Numbered from the stretch's first letter, positions 36,391-44,650 are shown. The stretch is DNA of 64,000 nucleotides from Niabella beijingensis (GCF_020034665.1 NZ_JAIQDI010000001.1:2728001-2792000); one strand, 5' to 3'. Notes: generated from the letters alone by a model not told the origin. Program-made: numbers and translations.

Positions 36391-36529
36391 GGAAACAAAA
36401 AAGGTCCTTCCGTAGAAACGGACTGACCTCTAACGATTGCTTGCCATATGAAAAAACTTAAAAACTTCTTCGGTGTGCTGCCTACAGCTTTTGTCTCACT
36501 TTTTCTATCCCTTCAATTGTTACACAAAG
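36391..36529. repeat. Long direct repeat, copy 2
   Basis: Second copy of the 140-base repeat (see 35798-35937). It contains the promoter-proximal part, core and terminator hairpin of the third small RNA module. Confidence 0.9.
36397..36521 (-). ncRNA. Putative small RNA, module C of the array
   Basis: Best-formed module. The minus-strand promoter has TTTG (36557-36554), a 21-base spacer and TATCTTTG (36532-36525). The RNA of about 125 nt carries the shared core at 36425-36455. It ends with the hairpin from 36403-36406 with 36425-36428 (inner arms TCCGT and ACGGA) and six U (A at 36397-36402). The RNA covers the start codon and first half of a plus-strand hydrophobic micro-ORF, the geometry of an antisense antitoxin. 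A trans-acting regulator using the core as seed is the main alternative. Confidence 0.5.
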
Positions 36530-36597
36530 ATAGCCCTTTTTTAGCGGGCAGTCCAAACCAACTATTGAAGGGATATTGTATGGCTAACCTGTTATAG
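36448..36597 (+). CDS. Possible 49-residue hydrophobic peptide opposite small RNA module C
   Basis: ATG at 36448 opens MKKLKNFFGVLPTAF, then VSLFLSLQLLHKDSP and a polar tail ending CMANLL. A lysine-rich start followed by about 20 hydrophobic residues would insert in a membrane. The same FVSLFLSLQLLHK segment exists in the first long repeat but out of frame with the ATG. No promoter was recognised for it. It is reported because the antisense RNA covers its translation start; real expression is unproven. Confidence 0.25.
   Translation: MKKLKNFFGVLPTAFVSLFLSLQLLHKDSPFLAGSPNQLLKGYCMANLL
36525..36557 (-). promoter_or_regulatory. Promoter of small RNA module C (TTTG-N21-TATCTTTG)
   Basis: Complete two-box match on the minus strand: -33 TTTG at 36557-36554, -7 TATCTTTG at 36532-36525, spacer 21. 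Confidence 0.6.
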
Positions 36598-36697
36598 AAA
36601 AACTAAAATGCCCGCCTGTATTGGATTACAGCGTAATTTCGTGCGTATGCCCAAGGTGATTTTGGGCATTGCTGCTATTTTTTGGAAGGTTTGCATT

Positions 36698-36705
36698 TAA
36701 CTTTG
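36698..36705 (+). promoter_or_regulatory. Candidate -7 element TAACTTTG
   Basis: Exact TAnnTTTG match ending five bases before the ATG at 36711, suggesting a leaderless mRNA. A hairpin ATGCCCAA/TTGGGCAT (36647-36654, 36662-36669) sits just upstream. Confidence 0.4.
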
Positions 36706-36710
36706 TCATT

Positions 36711-38294
36711 ATGCCGAATAAGCCGGGAGACATCCTGTTTCAATTGATAAAATCGTTGGAGAAGTCTGAGAAACGACATTTTAAGCTTTATATTACCAGG
36801 AGTTCCGGTAACGAGGACCTTAAAGTGATCAAGCTATTTGACGCATTGGACAAATTACAGCAGTATGATGAAAAGCTGGTGCTGAAAAAACTAAAGGATG
36901 TGACCAAGCCCCAACTGTCCAATCTGAAGTCGCATCTTTACAAAGAAATACTGGCAGGCCTGCGACTGTTAAAAAGCAGCGAAAGTCTTGATCTTCAATT
37001 AAATGAGCTGTTCGACTCTGCACATATCCTTTATAAAAAGGGCCTGTTCTACCAGAGCCTGAGGGTGATCGATAAAGCCAAGGAAATGGCCAAGCTTAAC
37101 CAGAAATTCTTTTTTCTTCCCCAGATCCTGTCGCTGGAAAAACGCATTGAGGCACTAAACGTTACTGACAGTTTTGTCAGCCGGATGGACGAGCTGGCAG
37201 AGGAATCGAATGAAGTGAACACCAAGCTGAACATGGTCACCCGGCTTTCGAACCTTTCCCTCCAGGTGTACGGGTTTTATATTGCCAACGGCCATGCCCG
37301 TAACGAGGTGGAGGAGGATAAGGTGAAGAAGTTTTTCCGGCAGAACCTGCCTTCCGGCTCTGCACAGCAGGAGGGGTTTTACGAACGGCTGTATTATTAT
37401 CAGAGTTATACCTGGTTTGCCTTTATACGGCAGGATTTTCTTTTATACTACCGGTATGTTCAGAAATGGGTGGATCTGTTCTATGAAAAGCCCAATATGC
37501 AGCGTACGGAAACCGGCCATTTTATTAAAGGGTATCACAACCTGCTGAACGCGCATTTTGATCTGCGGAATTATGAGAAATTCAGCATCGATCTGCAGCG
37601 GTTCGAGGAGTTCAGTCATACAAAACGGGTACAGAGCAATGAAAATTTCCGGGTACAATCATTTGTATATATCGCCAGCGCCAAGATCAATTACTTCACC
37701 ATTACCGGCCAAACGGCTGCGGGACTCCGGGAAGTACCCTATATTGAAGACAAGCTGGCCGAGTACAACCTGTTCCTGGACCGCCACCGGGTGATGGTGA
37801 TCACTTATAAGATCGCGATGTTGTATTTCCTTTCCGGAGACTACAGCACAAGCATCGACTATCTTCAGAAGATCATCAACGACTCTTCGGAGCTGCGGAC
37901 CGACCTGCAGTGTTACGCACGGCTGGTGCACCTGCTGGCGCATTATGAAATGGGAAACCTCGAACTGATGGATTCCCTGACCCGTTCGGTTTTCCGGTAT
38001 ATGTCCAAAATGAAAAACCTTACGGTAATTGAGCAGGAGATCTTCCGGTTCTTCCGGGGGTCTTTCCGTTTTACCAGCAGGGAACTGATACCCGAATTTG
38101 AGCGGTTCCTGGATAAAGTAAAACACCTGGAGAAAAACCGTTATGAAACCCGCTCCTTTGCTTACCTGGATATTATTTCCTGGCTGGAAAGCAAGGTGGA
38201 GCGCAAGCCGATGCGAACGATTATCGAACAGAAATTCCGGGAAAGCAAACGCAGCCGGAAAGTGGTTCCGGTGCATGAGGATAAGTTAACCTGA
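36711..38294 (+). CDS. Conserved hypothetical all-helical (TPR-like) cytoplasmic protein
   Basis: 527 residues, no signal or membrane segment, predicted almost entirely helical. The start MPNKPGDILFQLIKSLEKSEKRHFKLY, with KLFDALDKLQQYDE and LSNLKSHLYKEILAGLRLL, recalls a protein common in Bacteroidota genomes with no assigned function. Later segments (LYKKGLFYQSLRVIDKAKEMA; YFLSGDYSTSIDYLQKII) read as TPR helices, so it probably binds other proteins. ATG at 36711 is chosen because the promoter element at 36698-36705 lies inside the longer frame that begins at TTG 36669. It converges with the next gene, two bases between stops. Confidence 0.75.
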   Translation: MPNKPGDILFQLIKSLEKSEKRHFKLYITRSSGNEDLKVIKLFDALDKLQQYDEKLVLKKLKDVTKPQLSNLKSHLYKEILAGLRLLKSSESLDLQLNELFDSAHILYKKGLFYQSLRVIDKAKEMAKLNQKFFFLPQILSLEKRIEALNVTDSFVSRMDELAEESNEVNTKLNMVTRLSNLSLQVYGFYIANGHARNEVEEDKVKKFFRQNLPSGSAQQEGFYERLYYYQSYTWFAFIRQDFLLYYRYVQKWVDLFYEKPNMQRTETGHFIKGYHNLLNAHFDLRNYEKFSIDLQRFEEFSHTKRVQSNENFRVQSFVYIASAKINYFTITGQTAAGLREVPYIEDKLAEYNLFLDRHRVMVITYKIAMLYFLSGDYSTSIDYLQKIINDSSELRTDLQCYARLVHLLAHYEMGNLELMDSLTRSVFRYMSKMKNLTVIEQEIFRFFRGSFRFTSRELIPEFERFLDKVKHLEKNRYETRSFAYLDIISWLESKVERKPMRTIIEQKFRESKRSRKVVPVHEDKLT

Positions 38295-38296
38295 TA

Positions 38297-39349
38297 TCAG
38301 CTCAGGGGCACTACCCTCCGCTCGCTGCTGCTTTGCAGGGCAGCGTCAATCACCTTCATGGTAAGGATCGCGTCGGAAGCCGGTACCGGGTTGGGACGGT
38401 CGTGGCGCAGGGCTTCATATACCTCTTCGTAGTAATCCATATAATTACCCATCTCGGACCGGGTCTGTTTCCTTACATCTTCCCCGTTGATGGTGGTGTG
38501 GAGCACCCCGTCAAAACCTTCCGGTGTTGTGATCCAGGTTTCTATGGAAGGAACAACGCCCTCCAGCAGCTTTGTTTCCTGGAGGTCGGAGCGCTGTTGC
38601 AGGAAGGTTCCGTTCTCCCCCTGTAAAATAAAGGGATAAGGCGATTCTTTTGCAAAAACGGTTCCTTTTATACGCACACGGAACGGACGGGGGTAATACA
38701 GCAGTACTTCAAAATAATCGTTTGCCTCCATGTTTTTACGCATGGTGAACACATCGGCAAAAACCGCCTCGGGAGCTCCAAACAGCTGGATGGCCTGATC
38801 GATGAGGTGGGCGCCCAGGTCGTGCAGGTTGCCTGCCCCCGGTTTATCCCCCTCTTTGTGATCCTTGCCACTGTGGCCGGTGCGGTAGCGGTCGTACCGG
38901 AGCTCCACTTCTTTCAGTTCGCCCAGCATGTTTTCCGTCACTACATCCTTAATGGCGCGGAAATCACCATCGTACCTGCGGTTCTGATAAACGCTCAGAA
39001 AAAGATTTTTTTCCCTGGCGAGGCCGTCTACCGTTTCCGCTTCGGCTGCCGTAACCATGAACGGTTTTTCCACCACGATATTTTTTCCGGCCTCAAGTGC
39101 TTTTACCGCGTACTCAAAATGTGTTTGAACAGGCGTGTTAACGATCACCAGTTCGATCTCCGGATCAGCGATAAGCTCTTCAAAAGAGCGGTATAATTTT
39201 GAATCCGGATACCGTTCACGGGAATCGTTTTTATGCCGTTCCACAATTGCCCTCAGCTCGTAGTGCGGGTTGGCGTTGATAAACGGGGCATGAAATAATT
39301 TACCACTCATGCCAAAAGATGCGATTCCCGTAATAATTGGATGGCTCAT
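38297..39349 (-). CDS. Gfo/Idh/MocA family NAD(P)-dependent oxidoreductase
   Basis: 350 residues. The Rossmann start is PIITGIASFGMSGKLFHAPF, a variant of the glycine-rich loop. ELVIVNTPVQTHFEYAVKALEAGKNIVVEKPF contains the family EKP motif near residue 94, and GNLHDLGAHLIDQAIQLFG supplies the catalytic Asp/His region. It oxidises or reduces a sugar or cyclitol with a nicotinamide cofactor; the substrate is unknown. ATG at 39349 gives the family N-terminus; the open frame extends upstream to 39436 but encodes an unrelated stretch. Confidence 0.9.
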   Translation of the reverse strand: MSHPIITGIASFGMSGKLFHAPFINANPHYELRAIVERHKNDSRERYPDSKLYRSFEELIADPEIELVIVNTPVQTHFEYAVKALEAGKNIVVEKPFMVTAAEAETVDGLAREKNLFLSVYQNRRYDGDFRAIKDVVTENMLGELKEVELRYDRYRTGHSGKDHKEGDKPGAGNLHDLGAHLIDQAIQLFGAPEAVFADVFTMRKNMEANDYFEVLLYYPRPFRVRIKGTVFAKESPYPFILQGENGTFLQQRSDLQETKLLEGVVPSIETWITTPEGFDGVLHTTINGEDVRKQTRSEMGNYMDYYEEVYEALRHDRPNPVPASDAILTMKVIDAALQSSSERRVVPLS

Positions 39350-39387
39350 TGTATTTGATTTTGAAAGGACGTATTGATGGAAAAGGA

Positions 39388-40545
39388 CTATTGCCTGCCT
39401 GGTAATGAAATGTCCCGCTGCTGTGCCCGGAACCACCGGTCGGGGATCTCGTCCTTTGAGGCCAGGAGATAGTCTTTATAACTGCAGGGCACCAGCTGGT
39501 TACCGGGAAGCTCCATCCACCAGCGCCCTGTTTTTTTGCTTTGATAAAAAGTAGTGGCAATTTCAGAGAAGATCATCTGGTACTCGTTAAATGCCTCTTT
39601 ATCGGTAAGCGCCGCTTCTTTTTTTCTGCGGTGGATGCCATCCAGCGCATACCACAGCATATGACCGATCTGCCGGGCGGTCAATTCATCCCGGTCTTTT
39701 TTTACATCGTATCCATAGATGCCGATGGTATTAACAGCGGCGCTCATTCCGGCGTACTGCATGAGGATACAGGCTTCTTCACCATTTAAACCATTAGGGG
39801 TAAGCTGGTTGGCAGGCGCATAGGCGTTGGCGATCGCATTAATATCAAAGGAGAACAGCTGGCTGCTTCGTATAGCCGGTTCGATCTGTTCGATATCTTC
39901 TTTTACGTGCCCTACCCGGTAGAAATCAAATTTCAGTTTATCCAGCGTCTGCAGCATTCCCGGATGTACCAGGTAGCTCTGAAAGCCAATATGATTATAA
40001 TGACGGATATAATTGGGCTCCCCGGTAAGCATCTCCATCAGAAAATGGTCGTTGACAAACGGCGATTCCATATCCAGATCGATTACAGCATCCACCACGG
40101 AGGCCTCGATAATGGTTTTGTGTGTGGCGTAGGCGCCATACTGTGCCAGTGTAAGATCATGCGAGCCTCCAAGGATGATCACCATCTTACCTTCTTCTAT
40201 CAAGGCCGCGATCACGGTTTTTAACGCAGCCATCGTGTCGGAATAAGAAGCGCCCTGCCGGATATCACCGATATCCGCTATCCGGATGCCCTCATGCCAG
40301 AAGAACAAGGAATAAAAATGCCTGCGGATCAGATCAGGTGCTGCGCTGGGCGCGCCGAGGATTCCGTTGCCCCGCTGCTCCCCGCAGCCGATAAGCACGA
40401 CCTCGGTATGTTCCAGATCCGGAAAAAATTCTTCATGAAGCTCAATGCTGCTGCCGATCTGATTGGGCTTGTAACTTTCGTCACCGGCTATTTCCCGGAG
40501 GTTCACCGGCGATAAGAATGCTTCAATATTCATGTGATCCGACAT
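39388..40545 (-). CDS. Divergent arginase/formimidoylglutamase family protein
   Basis: 385 residues of the ureohydrolase fold. GGSHD (126-130) corresponds to the first manganese motif. The second appears as DLDME (156-160) instead of DAHxD, and the third as SFDIN (232-236) instead of SxDxDxxDP. Several metal ligands of true arginases and HutG are therefore altered. The Bacteroidota branch annotated as formimidoylglutamase often looks like this. It may bind one metal, use another chemistry or be a non-catalytic relative. ATG at 40545 or 40533 begins the conserved part; the 112 upstream open codons have no resemblance to the family. Confidence 0.75.
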   Translation of the reverse strand: MSDHMNIEAFLSPVNLREIAGDESYKPNQIGSSIELHEEFFPDLEHTEVVLIGCGEQRGNGILGAPSAAPDLIRRHFYSLFFWHEGIRIADIGDIRQGASYSDTMAALKTVIAALIEEGKMVIILGGSHDLTLAQYGAYATHKTIIEASVVDAVIDLDMESPFVNDHFLMEMLTGEPNYIRHYNHIGFQSYLVHPGMLQTLDKLKFDFYRVGHVKEDIEQIEPAIRSSQLFSFDINAIANAYAPANQLTPNGLNGEEACILMQYAGMSAAVNTIGIYGYDVKKDRDELTARQIGHMLWYALDGIHRRKKEAALTDKEAFNEYQMIFSEIATTFYQSKKTGRWWMELPGNQLVPCSYKDYLLASKDEIPDRWFRAQQRDISLPGRQ

Positions 40546-40643
40546 GCTTGCAAGATATAAAGATTTGAAGAACCGTTCATAAACTTTTTCGGTATTATGC
40601 ACGAAGAGTCGCCGTGTTTCCCCGGTTTTAAAAATGGAACACG

Positions 40644-40651
40644 TATTTTTG
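40644..40651 (+). promoter_or_regulatory. Candidate promoter TATTTTTG
   Basis: Exact TAnnTTTG match, with TTTC (40617-40620) 23 bases upstream, ending 18 bases before the ATG at 40670. It excludes the longer frame start at 40634. Confidence 0.5.
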
Positions 40652-40669
40652 ATGCCAAAATCAATCACT

Positions 40670-41608
40670 ATGAGGAAGTTTTTATGTATAGCCCTCCTGT
40701 TAAACATTAGCTTTTGTTTGCATGCCCAGGACGAAACCGTTAAAAAATTACAAGCAGATGCCGACCGGAAAATTACAAAAGACCCCGGCGACACCACAAA
40801 AAAAACCTGGAAAACCGGCGGCGTTTTTAACCTGAACATAGCGCAGGGATCCCTCAGCAACTGGTCTGCGGGCGGTGACAAATTTTCACTGGCGCTGAAT
40901 TCATTACTGAGTGCCTATGCCTTTTATGAAAAAGGAAAGCATCATTGGGACAACACACTGGACCTGAATCTGGGGTATATGAATACCACCTCGCTGGGTA
41001 CCCGGAAAAATGATGACCGTATTGATCTCGTTTCAAAATATGCCTATGATATCGGTAAAAAATGGGATGCGGGTGTGCTGTTCAATTTCCGCTCACAGAT
41101 GCTGAAAGGGTATGACTATACCGATTCATCAAGAACGCTTACTTCACAATTTCTCTCACCGGCCTACGTATTGCTGAGCCCTGGTGTGACCTATAAGCCC
41201 ACAAAGGATTTTTCTATATTTGTTTCCCCGGTAACGGCCCGCTGGACAGTGGTGATGAATGATTCACTCTCTTCCCGGGGTGCCTATGGTGTGGATACCG
41301 GCAAACATGTAAAAACGGAATTTGGTGCTTTTGCCACCCTTAACTTCTTTAAAGAGTTCAGTAAATCGATTTCGTTCAAGAGCCGCGCGGACTTTTATTC
41401 CAACTATCTCGAAAATCCGCAGAATATCGATGTATACTGGACCAACCTGTTGACGATGAAGCTGGGTAAGCTTTTTGCGATCAATTATGCGCTGGACCTG
41501 ATCTATGATGATGATGCCCGTCTTTTCGGACCTGATGGACAATCAGCGCGGCCACAGATACGATCGATGCTGGGTATCGGACTTTCTTACCGCTTTAGCA
41601 ACCGATAA
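40670..41608 (+). CDS. DUF3078 family probable outer-membrane protein
   Basis: 312 residues with a signal peptide (MRKFLCIALLLNISFCLHAQ). It continues with TWKTGGVFNLNIAQGSLSNWSAGGDKF (in parts), the hallmark of DUF3078, and an alternating beta-strand pattern to the end (IGLSYRFSNR), consistent with an outer-membrane barrel. The role is unknown. Its stop codon shares one base with the trmB start (TAATG), so the two genes are co-translated although their products work in different compartments. Confidence 0.82.
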   Translation: MRKFLCIALLLNISFCLHAQDETVKKLQADADRKITKDPGDTTKKTWKTGGVFNLNIAQGSLSNWSAGGDKFSLALNSLLSAYAFYEKGKHHWDNTLDLNLGYMNTTSLGTRKNDDRIDLVSKYAYDIGKKWDAGVLFNFRSQMLKGYDYTDSSRTLTSQFLSPAYVLLSPGVTYKPTKDFSIFVSPVTARWTVVMNDSLSSRGAYGVDTGKHVKTEFGAFATLNFFKEFSKSISFKSRADFYSNYLENPQNIDVYWTNLLTMKLGKLFAINYALDLIYDDDARLFGPDGQSARPQIRSMLGIGLSYRFSNR

Positions 41609-42312
41609 TGGCACAAAAAAAGCTGGTCCGTTTTGCAGAGCTGAACACATTTAATAATGTGTTGCAGTTTCCCGGCGATATAAAGGGAAACTGGAAGAAC
41701 CATTTTAAAAATGAATACCCTCTTACCCTGGAACTTGCCTGTGGAAAAGGAGAATATGCGCTTGGTCTGGGGCGTCTGTACCCCGCCAGGAATTTTATCG
41801 GGGTGGATATAAAAGGAAACCGGTTATGGGCCGGGGCAAGAAAAGCGCTCCGGGAAGAGCTGGATAATGTGGCCTTTCTGAGAGTGCAGATCGAACAGTT
41901 GCACCAGTATTTTGCTCCCGGAGAAGTGAGTGAGATCTGGATCACCTTTCCGGACCCGCAGCTGCGTTTTTCAAAGGCAAAAAAAAGACTGACCCATCCG
42001 CGCTTTTTAAGGATCTACAAACAGCTGCTAAAGCCCGATGGTATCATTCACCTCAAAACCGACAGTCCCAGCCTGCACCGTTTCACAAAAGAAGTACTGG
42101 AAATGTATCAATGCACGGTTTTAAAGGACAGTGATGATCTTTATAAAGAAACAGCGCTTCCCGAAGAACTGAGGATAAAGACCTATTATGAAAGTCTGGA
42201 TATAGCGGAAAGCAACCGGATCCATTACCTTGCCTTCCGGCTGCCGGCAGTGCTTGCCGGGGAAGAAAGAGACCTGGAGTTAAAAGAAGCGATCCGGTAT
42301 GAGCTTGACTGA
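41608..42312 (+). CDS. trmB: tRNA (guanine-N7-)-methyltransferase, position 46
   Basis: 234 residues, a normal length. The SAM-binding motif I appears as LELACGKGEYALGLGRLYP and IGVDIKGNRLWAGARKA. The TrmB signature follows as IWITFPDPQLRFSKAKKRLTHPRFL and LKPDGIIHLKTDSPSLHRFTKE. It puts 7-methylguanosine at position 46 of tRNA variable loops. It overlaps the upstream gene by one base and the next small gene by 14 bases. Confidence 0.93.
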   Translation: MAQKKLVRFAELNTFNNVLQFPGDIKGNWKNHFKNEYPLTLELACGKGEYALGLGRLYPARNFIGVDIKGNRLWAGARKALREELDNVAFLRVQIEQLHQYFAPGEVSEIWITFPDPQLRFSKAKKRLTHPRFLRIYKQLLKPDGIIHLKTDSPSLHRFTKEVLEMYQCTVLKDSDDLYKETALPEELRIKTYYESLDIAESNRIHYLAFRLPAVLAGEERDLELKEAIRYELD

Positions 42313-42502
42313 GGGGGAAGATTATTATATGAATGAGGATGGTAAACTGGTATTTACCGCCAAGTATCATTTACAACGGGGTTATTGCTGCAGCAACGGC
42401 TGTTTGCATTGCCCGTATGATTATGAAAATGTTCCTGAACCCAAAAAAACACAGTTGCTGAATGAGCGTGAAAAAAAACAGCGGCAGCCGCCCGGGACTT
42501 AA
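42299..42502 (+). CDS. DUF5522 small cysteine-rich protein
   Basis: 67 residues. EGEDYYMNEDGKLVFTAKYHL and RGYCCSNGCLHCPYDY match the short DUF5522 pattern. The four cysteines (CC, C, C within ten residues) suggest a zinc or Fe-S site. The function is unknown. It overlaps trmB by 14 bases at its start and the alkyltransferase-like gene by 41 bases at its end, so it is clearly part of this compact operon. Confidence 0.82.
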   Translation: MSLTEGEDYYMNEDGKLVFTAKYHLQRGYCCSNGCLHCPYDYENVPEPKKTQLLNEREKKQRQPPGT

Positions 42503-42854
42503 GGCCCTCCGGCCTTCGGGTAAAACGGAAGAAAGTATTTTTGACCTGATCTACGAGATCGCACGCCAGATCCCCAAGGGAAGGGTAACTTCCTACGGAG
42601 CGATTGCCAAAGCGATCGGTTCGGGAAAATCGGCAAGGATGGTGGGCTGGGCCATGAGCAATGCCGGAAGGGTAAAACCCAAAATTCCCGCGCATCGTGT
42701 GGTGAACAGTACGGGCCTGCTTTCCGGCAAACATGCTTTTAAAACCCCCACGCAGATGCAGGAACTGCTGGAGAAAGAAGGGGTGAAAATAAAAAATGAT
42801 AAGGTTGTGGATTTTAAAACCCGGTTCTGGGATCCGCTGGCCGAGCTGATTTAA
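42462..42854 (+). CDS. Alkyltransferase-like (ATL) DNA-binding protein of the MGMT family
   Basis: 130 residues. The MGMT DNA-binding domain is visible: FDLIYEIARQIPKGRVTSYGAIAKAIG, and ARMVGWAMSNAGRVKPKIPAHRVVNSTG, both in part. In O6-alkylguanine methyltransferases the active motif is PCHRV; here it is PAHRV, so the acceptor cysteine is Ala. ATL proteins bind O6-alkylguanine lesions without repairing them and flag the site for nucleotide excision repair. It is coupled to DUF5522 by overlap. The first 20 residues are a basic tail. Confidence 0.88.
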   Translation: MSVKKNSGSRPGLKALRPSGKTEESIFDLIYEIARQIPKGRVTSYGAIAKAIGSGKSARMVGWAMSNAGRVKPKIPAHRVVNSTGLLSGKHAFKTPTQMQELLEKEGVKIKNDKVVDFKTRFWDPLAELI

Positions 42855-43220
42855 TTAACAGCCTATTTCATGTAAAACAAGAGGCAGCGCCTGGCTTCAG
42901 CTTCCAACAACAACTTCAGTTTGTTGATCAGAGCCATCAATACAGCGCAAAGAGCTGTAGGCTTGGATCATAAGGTAAGGCAGGGGCGCTATAACGCTTG
43001 CCTACAACACTCCTGCGCTTCGTAAGAGGTATCACGCTCCAGCAGAAGGTAAGCTATCAGTGATGCTGGTATGCGGAATTAACTATAACGATTTCGCGGT
43101 CTGTTTACGTCTCAACGCTTAAAATACATAAATTCGCTTCCATCTTAAATGGAATAAGAAAACGCTTGCTGTTTTACAACAGGGCAGCTTATGGATTGTT
43201 TGACAATATAATTTACAGGA
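42855..43220. other. Intergenic region of 366 bases with no recognised feature
   Basis: No open frame of note, no clear promoter match, tRNA, or strong hairpin. Base composition is closer to coding DNA than the other gaps (GC-rich pieces such as 42984-43040). On the minus strand a short frame around 42940-43060 reads like a protein scrap, which may mean a decayed gene. Confidence 0.5.
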
Positions 43221-44645
43221 ATGAGTACAACAAGAAGAACGTTTATACAGCAGACCGCACTGGCAACAACAGGTGTGGCGCTCAGCGGGTTGTTTACAAA
43301 AGTGAACGCCTCCAGCTACAACCGCATCATCGGCGCGAACGGCAAAGTGAACCTGGCACATATCGGTATTGGTAACCGGGGTGCAGAAATTATCGGGGAT
43401 TTTGCAAAGACCAACCTGGCGAATGTGGTGGCCTTATGTGATGTGGATATGGGAGCCAAACACACACAGGCAACGATTGCCAAATTTCCCAATGCCACAC
43501 AGTTCCAGGATTTCAGGAAGATGTATGATAAAATGGCGCAATCCATAGATGCAGTGACCATTGCTGTGCCTGATTTTGCGCACTTCCCCATTACGGTGCA
43601 TTCCATGGCATTGGGGAAGCATGTGTATGTAGAAAAACCAATGGCCCGCACCTTTCATGAAGTGGAGCTGATGATAAAGGCCGCAAAGAAATACCCGAAT
43701 GTGGTCACCCAAATGGGTAACCAGGGACATTCGGAAGCCAATTATTTTCAATTCAAGGCATGGGTGGAAGCCGGGATCATTAAGGACGTTACAGCCATCA
43801 CGGCACATATGAACAGTCCCCGGCGCTGGCACGGATGGGATACCAACATAAAAAAATTCCCGGTAGCTGAGCCGATTCCGGAAACCCTTGACTGGGATAC
43901 CTGGTTATCGTCCCAGCTTTACCACGATTTTAATAAAGACTTTCATTATGGCCAATGGCGCTGCTGGTACGACTTTGGTATGGGAGCACTGGGCGACTGG
44001 GGCGCACATATTTTAGACACAGCGCACCAGTTTCTGGACCTGGGGCTGCCGGAAGAAGTAAATCCGCTGAAACTGGAAGGGCATAACGACTATTTTTATC
44101 CTATGTCCAGCACCATCGAGTTTAAGTTCCCCAAACGGAAAAAAATGCCGCCGGTGGTGATCACCTGGTATGATGGTATTAATAATCAACCCAAACTTCC
44201 GGAAGGATTTGGTATTTCAGAACTGGACTCCAGCATTCCTACAGTAGGAGGCAAACAGATCCAGGCAGCAAAGCTGAACCCGGGTAAGGAGATCTACAGC
44301 AAAACGCTTACATTCAAAGGCGGGTCCCACGCCAGCACGCTGAGCATTATTCCTTCAGAAAAAGCAAAGGAGATGGAGTCCAAACTGCCGGAAGTGCCCA
44401 AGAGCCCGTCCAATCATTTTGCCAACTTCCTGCTGGCCTGTCAGGGCAAAGAGAAAACCCGGTCGCCTTTTGAAATAGCCGGCCCGCTAAGCCAGGTATT
44501 TTGCCTGGGGGTAATGGCGCAGCGACTAAACCAGCCAATTAAATTTGACCGGGCTACAAAAAGGATTACCAATAATGCATTTGCTGATGCCTTTTTAACA
44601 GGCATACCTCCCCGTAAGGGATGGGAGGATTATTATAAGATATAA
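43221..44645 (+). CDS. Tat-exported Gfo/Idh/MocA family oxidoreductase
   Basis: 474 residues. MSTTRRTFIQQTALATTGVALSG is a twin-arginine signal (TRRTFI). The Rossmann part has LAHIGIGNRGAEIIGDF and VALCDVD. EKP appears in HVYVEKPMARTFHEVE near residue 140, and the C-terminal domain has GDWGAHILDTAHQFLDLGLP. It belongs to the secreted Gfo/Idh/MocA branch in which NAD(P) stays bound during export, often found near glycan utilisation genes. The substrate is unknown. It stands alone, with 366 bases upstream and a strong hairpin downstream. Confidence 0.9.
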   Translation: MSTTRRTFIQQTALATTGVALSGLFTKVNASSYNRIIGANGKVNLAHIGIGNRGAEIIGDFAKTNLANVVALCDVDMGAKHTQATIAKFPNATQFQDFRKMYDKMAQSIDAVTIAVPDFAHFPITVHSMALGKHVYVEKPMARTFHEVELMIKAAKKYPNVVTQMGNQGHSEANYFQFKAWVEAGIIKDVTAITAHMNSPRRWHGWDTNIKKFPVAEPIPETLDWDTWLSSQLYHDFNKDFHYGQWRCWYDFGMGALGDWGAHILDTAHQFLDLGLPEEVNPLKLEGHNDYFYPMSSTIEFKFPKRKKMPPVVITWYDGINNQPKLPEGFGISELDSSIPTVGGKQIQAAKLNPGKEIYSKTLTFKGGSHASTLSIIPSEKAKEMESKLPEVPKSPSNHFANFLLACQGKEKTRSPFEIAGPLSQVFCLGVMAQRLNQPIKFDRATKRITNNAFADAFLTGIPPRKGWEDYYKI

Positions 44646-44650
44646 CCACT

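Noticed and set aside
35717..36439. Integron attC-type sites from the CTAAC motifs
   Set aside because: The sequence before AAC does not fit the RYYYAAC core, no matching GTTRRRY partner is placed correctly, and no integrase gene is present.
35381..36540. CRISPR-like array
   Set aside because: The repeats are few, unequally spaced (about 300-600 bases), of different lengths, and contain promoters and terminators; no cas genes are near.
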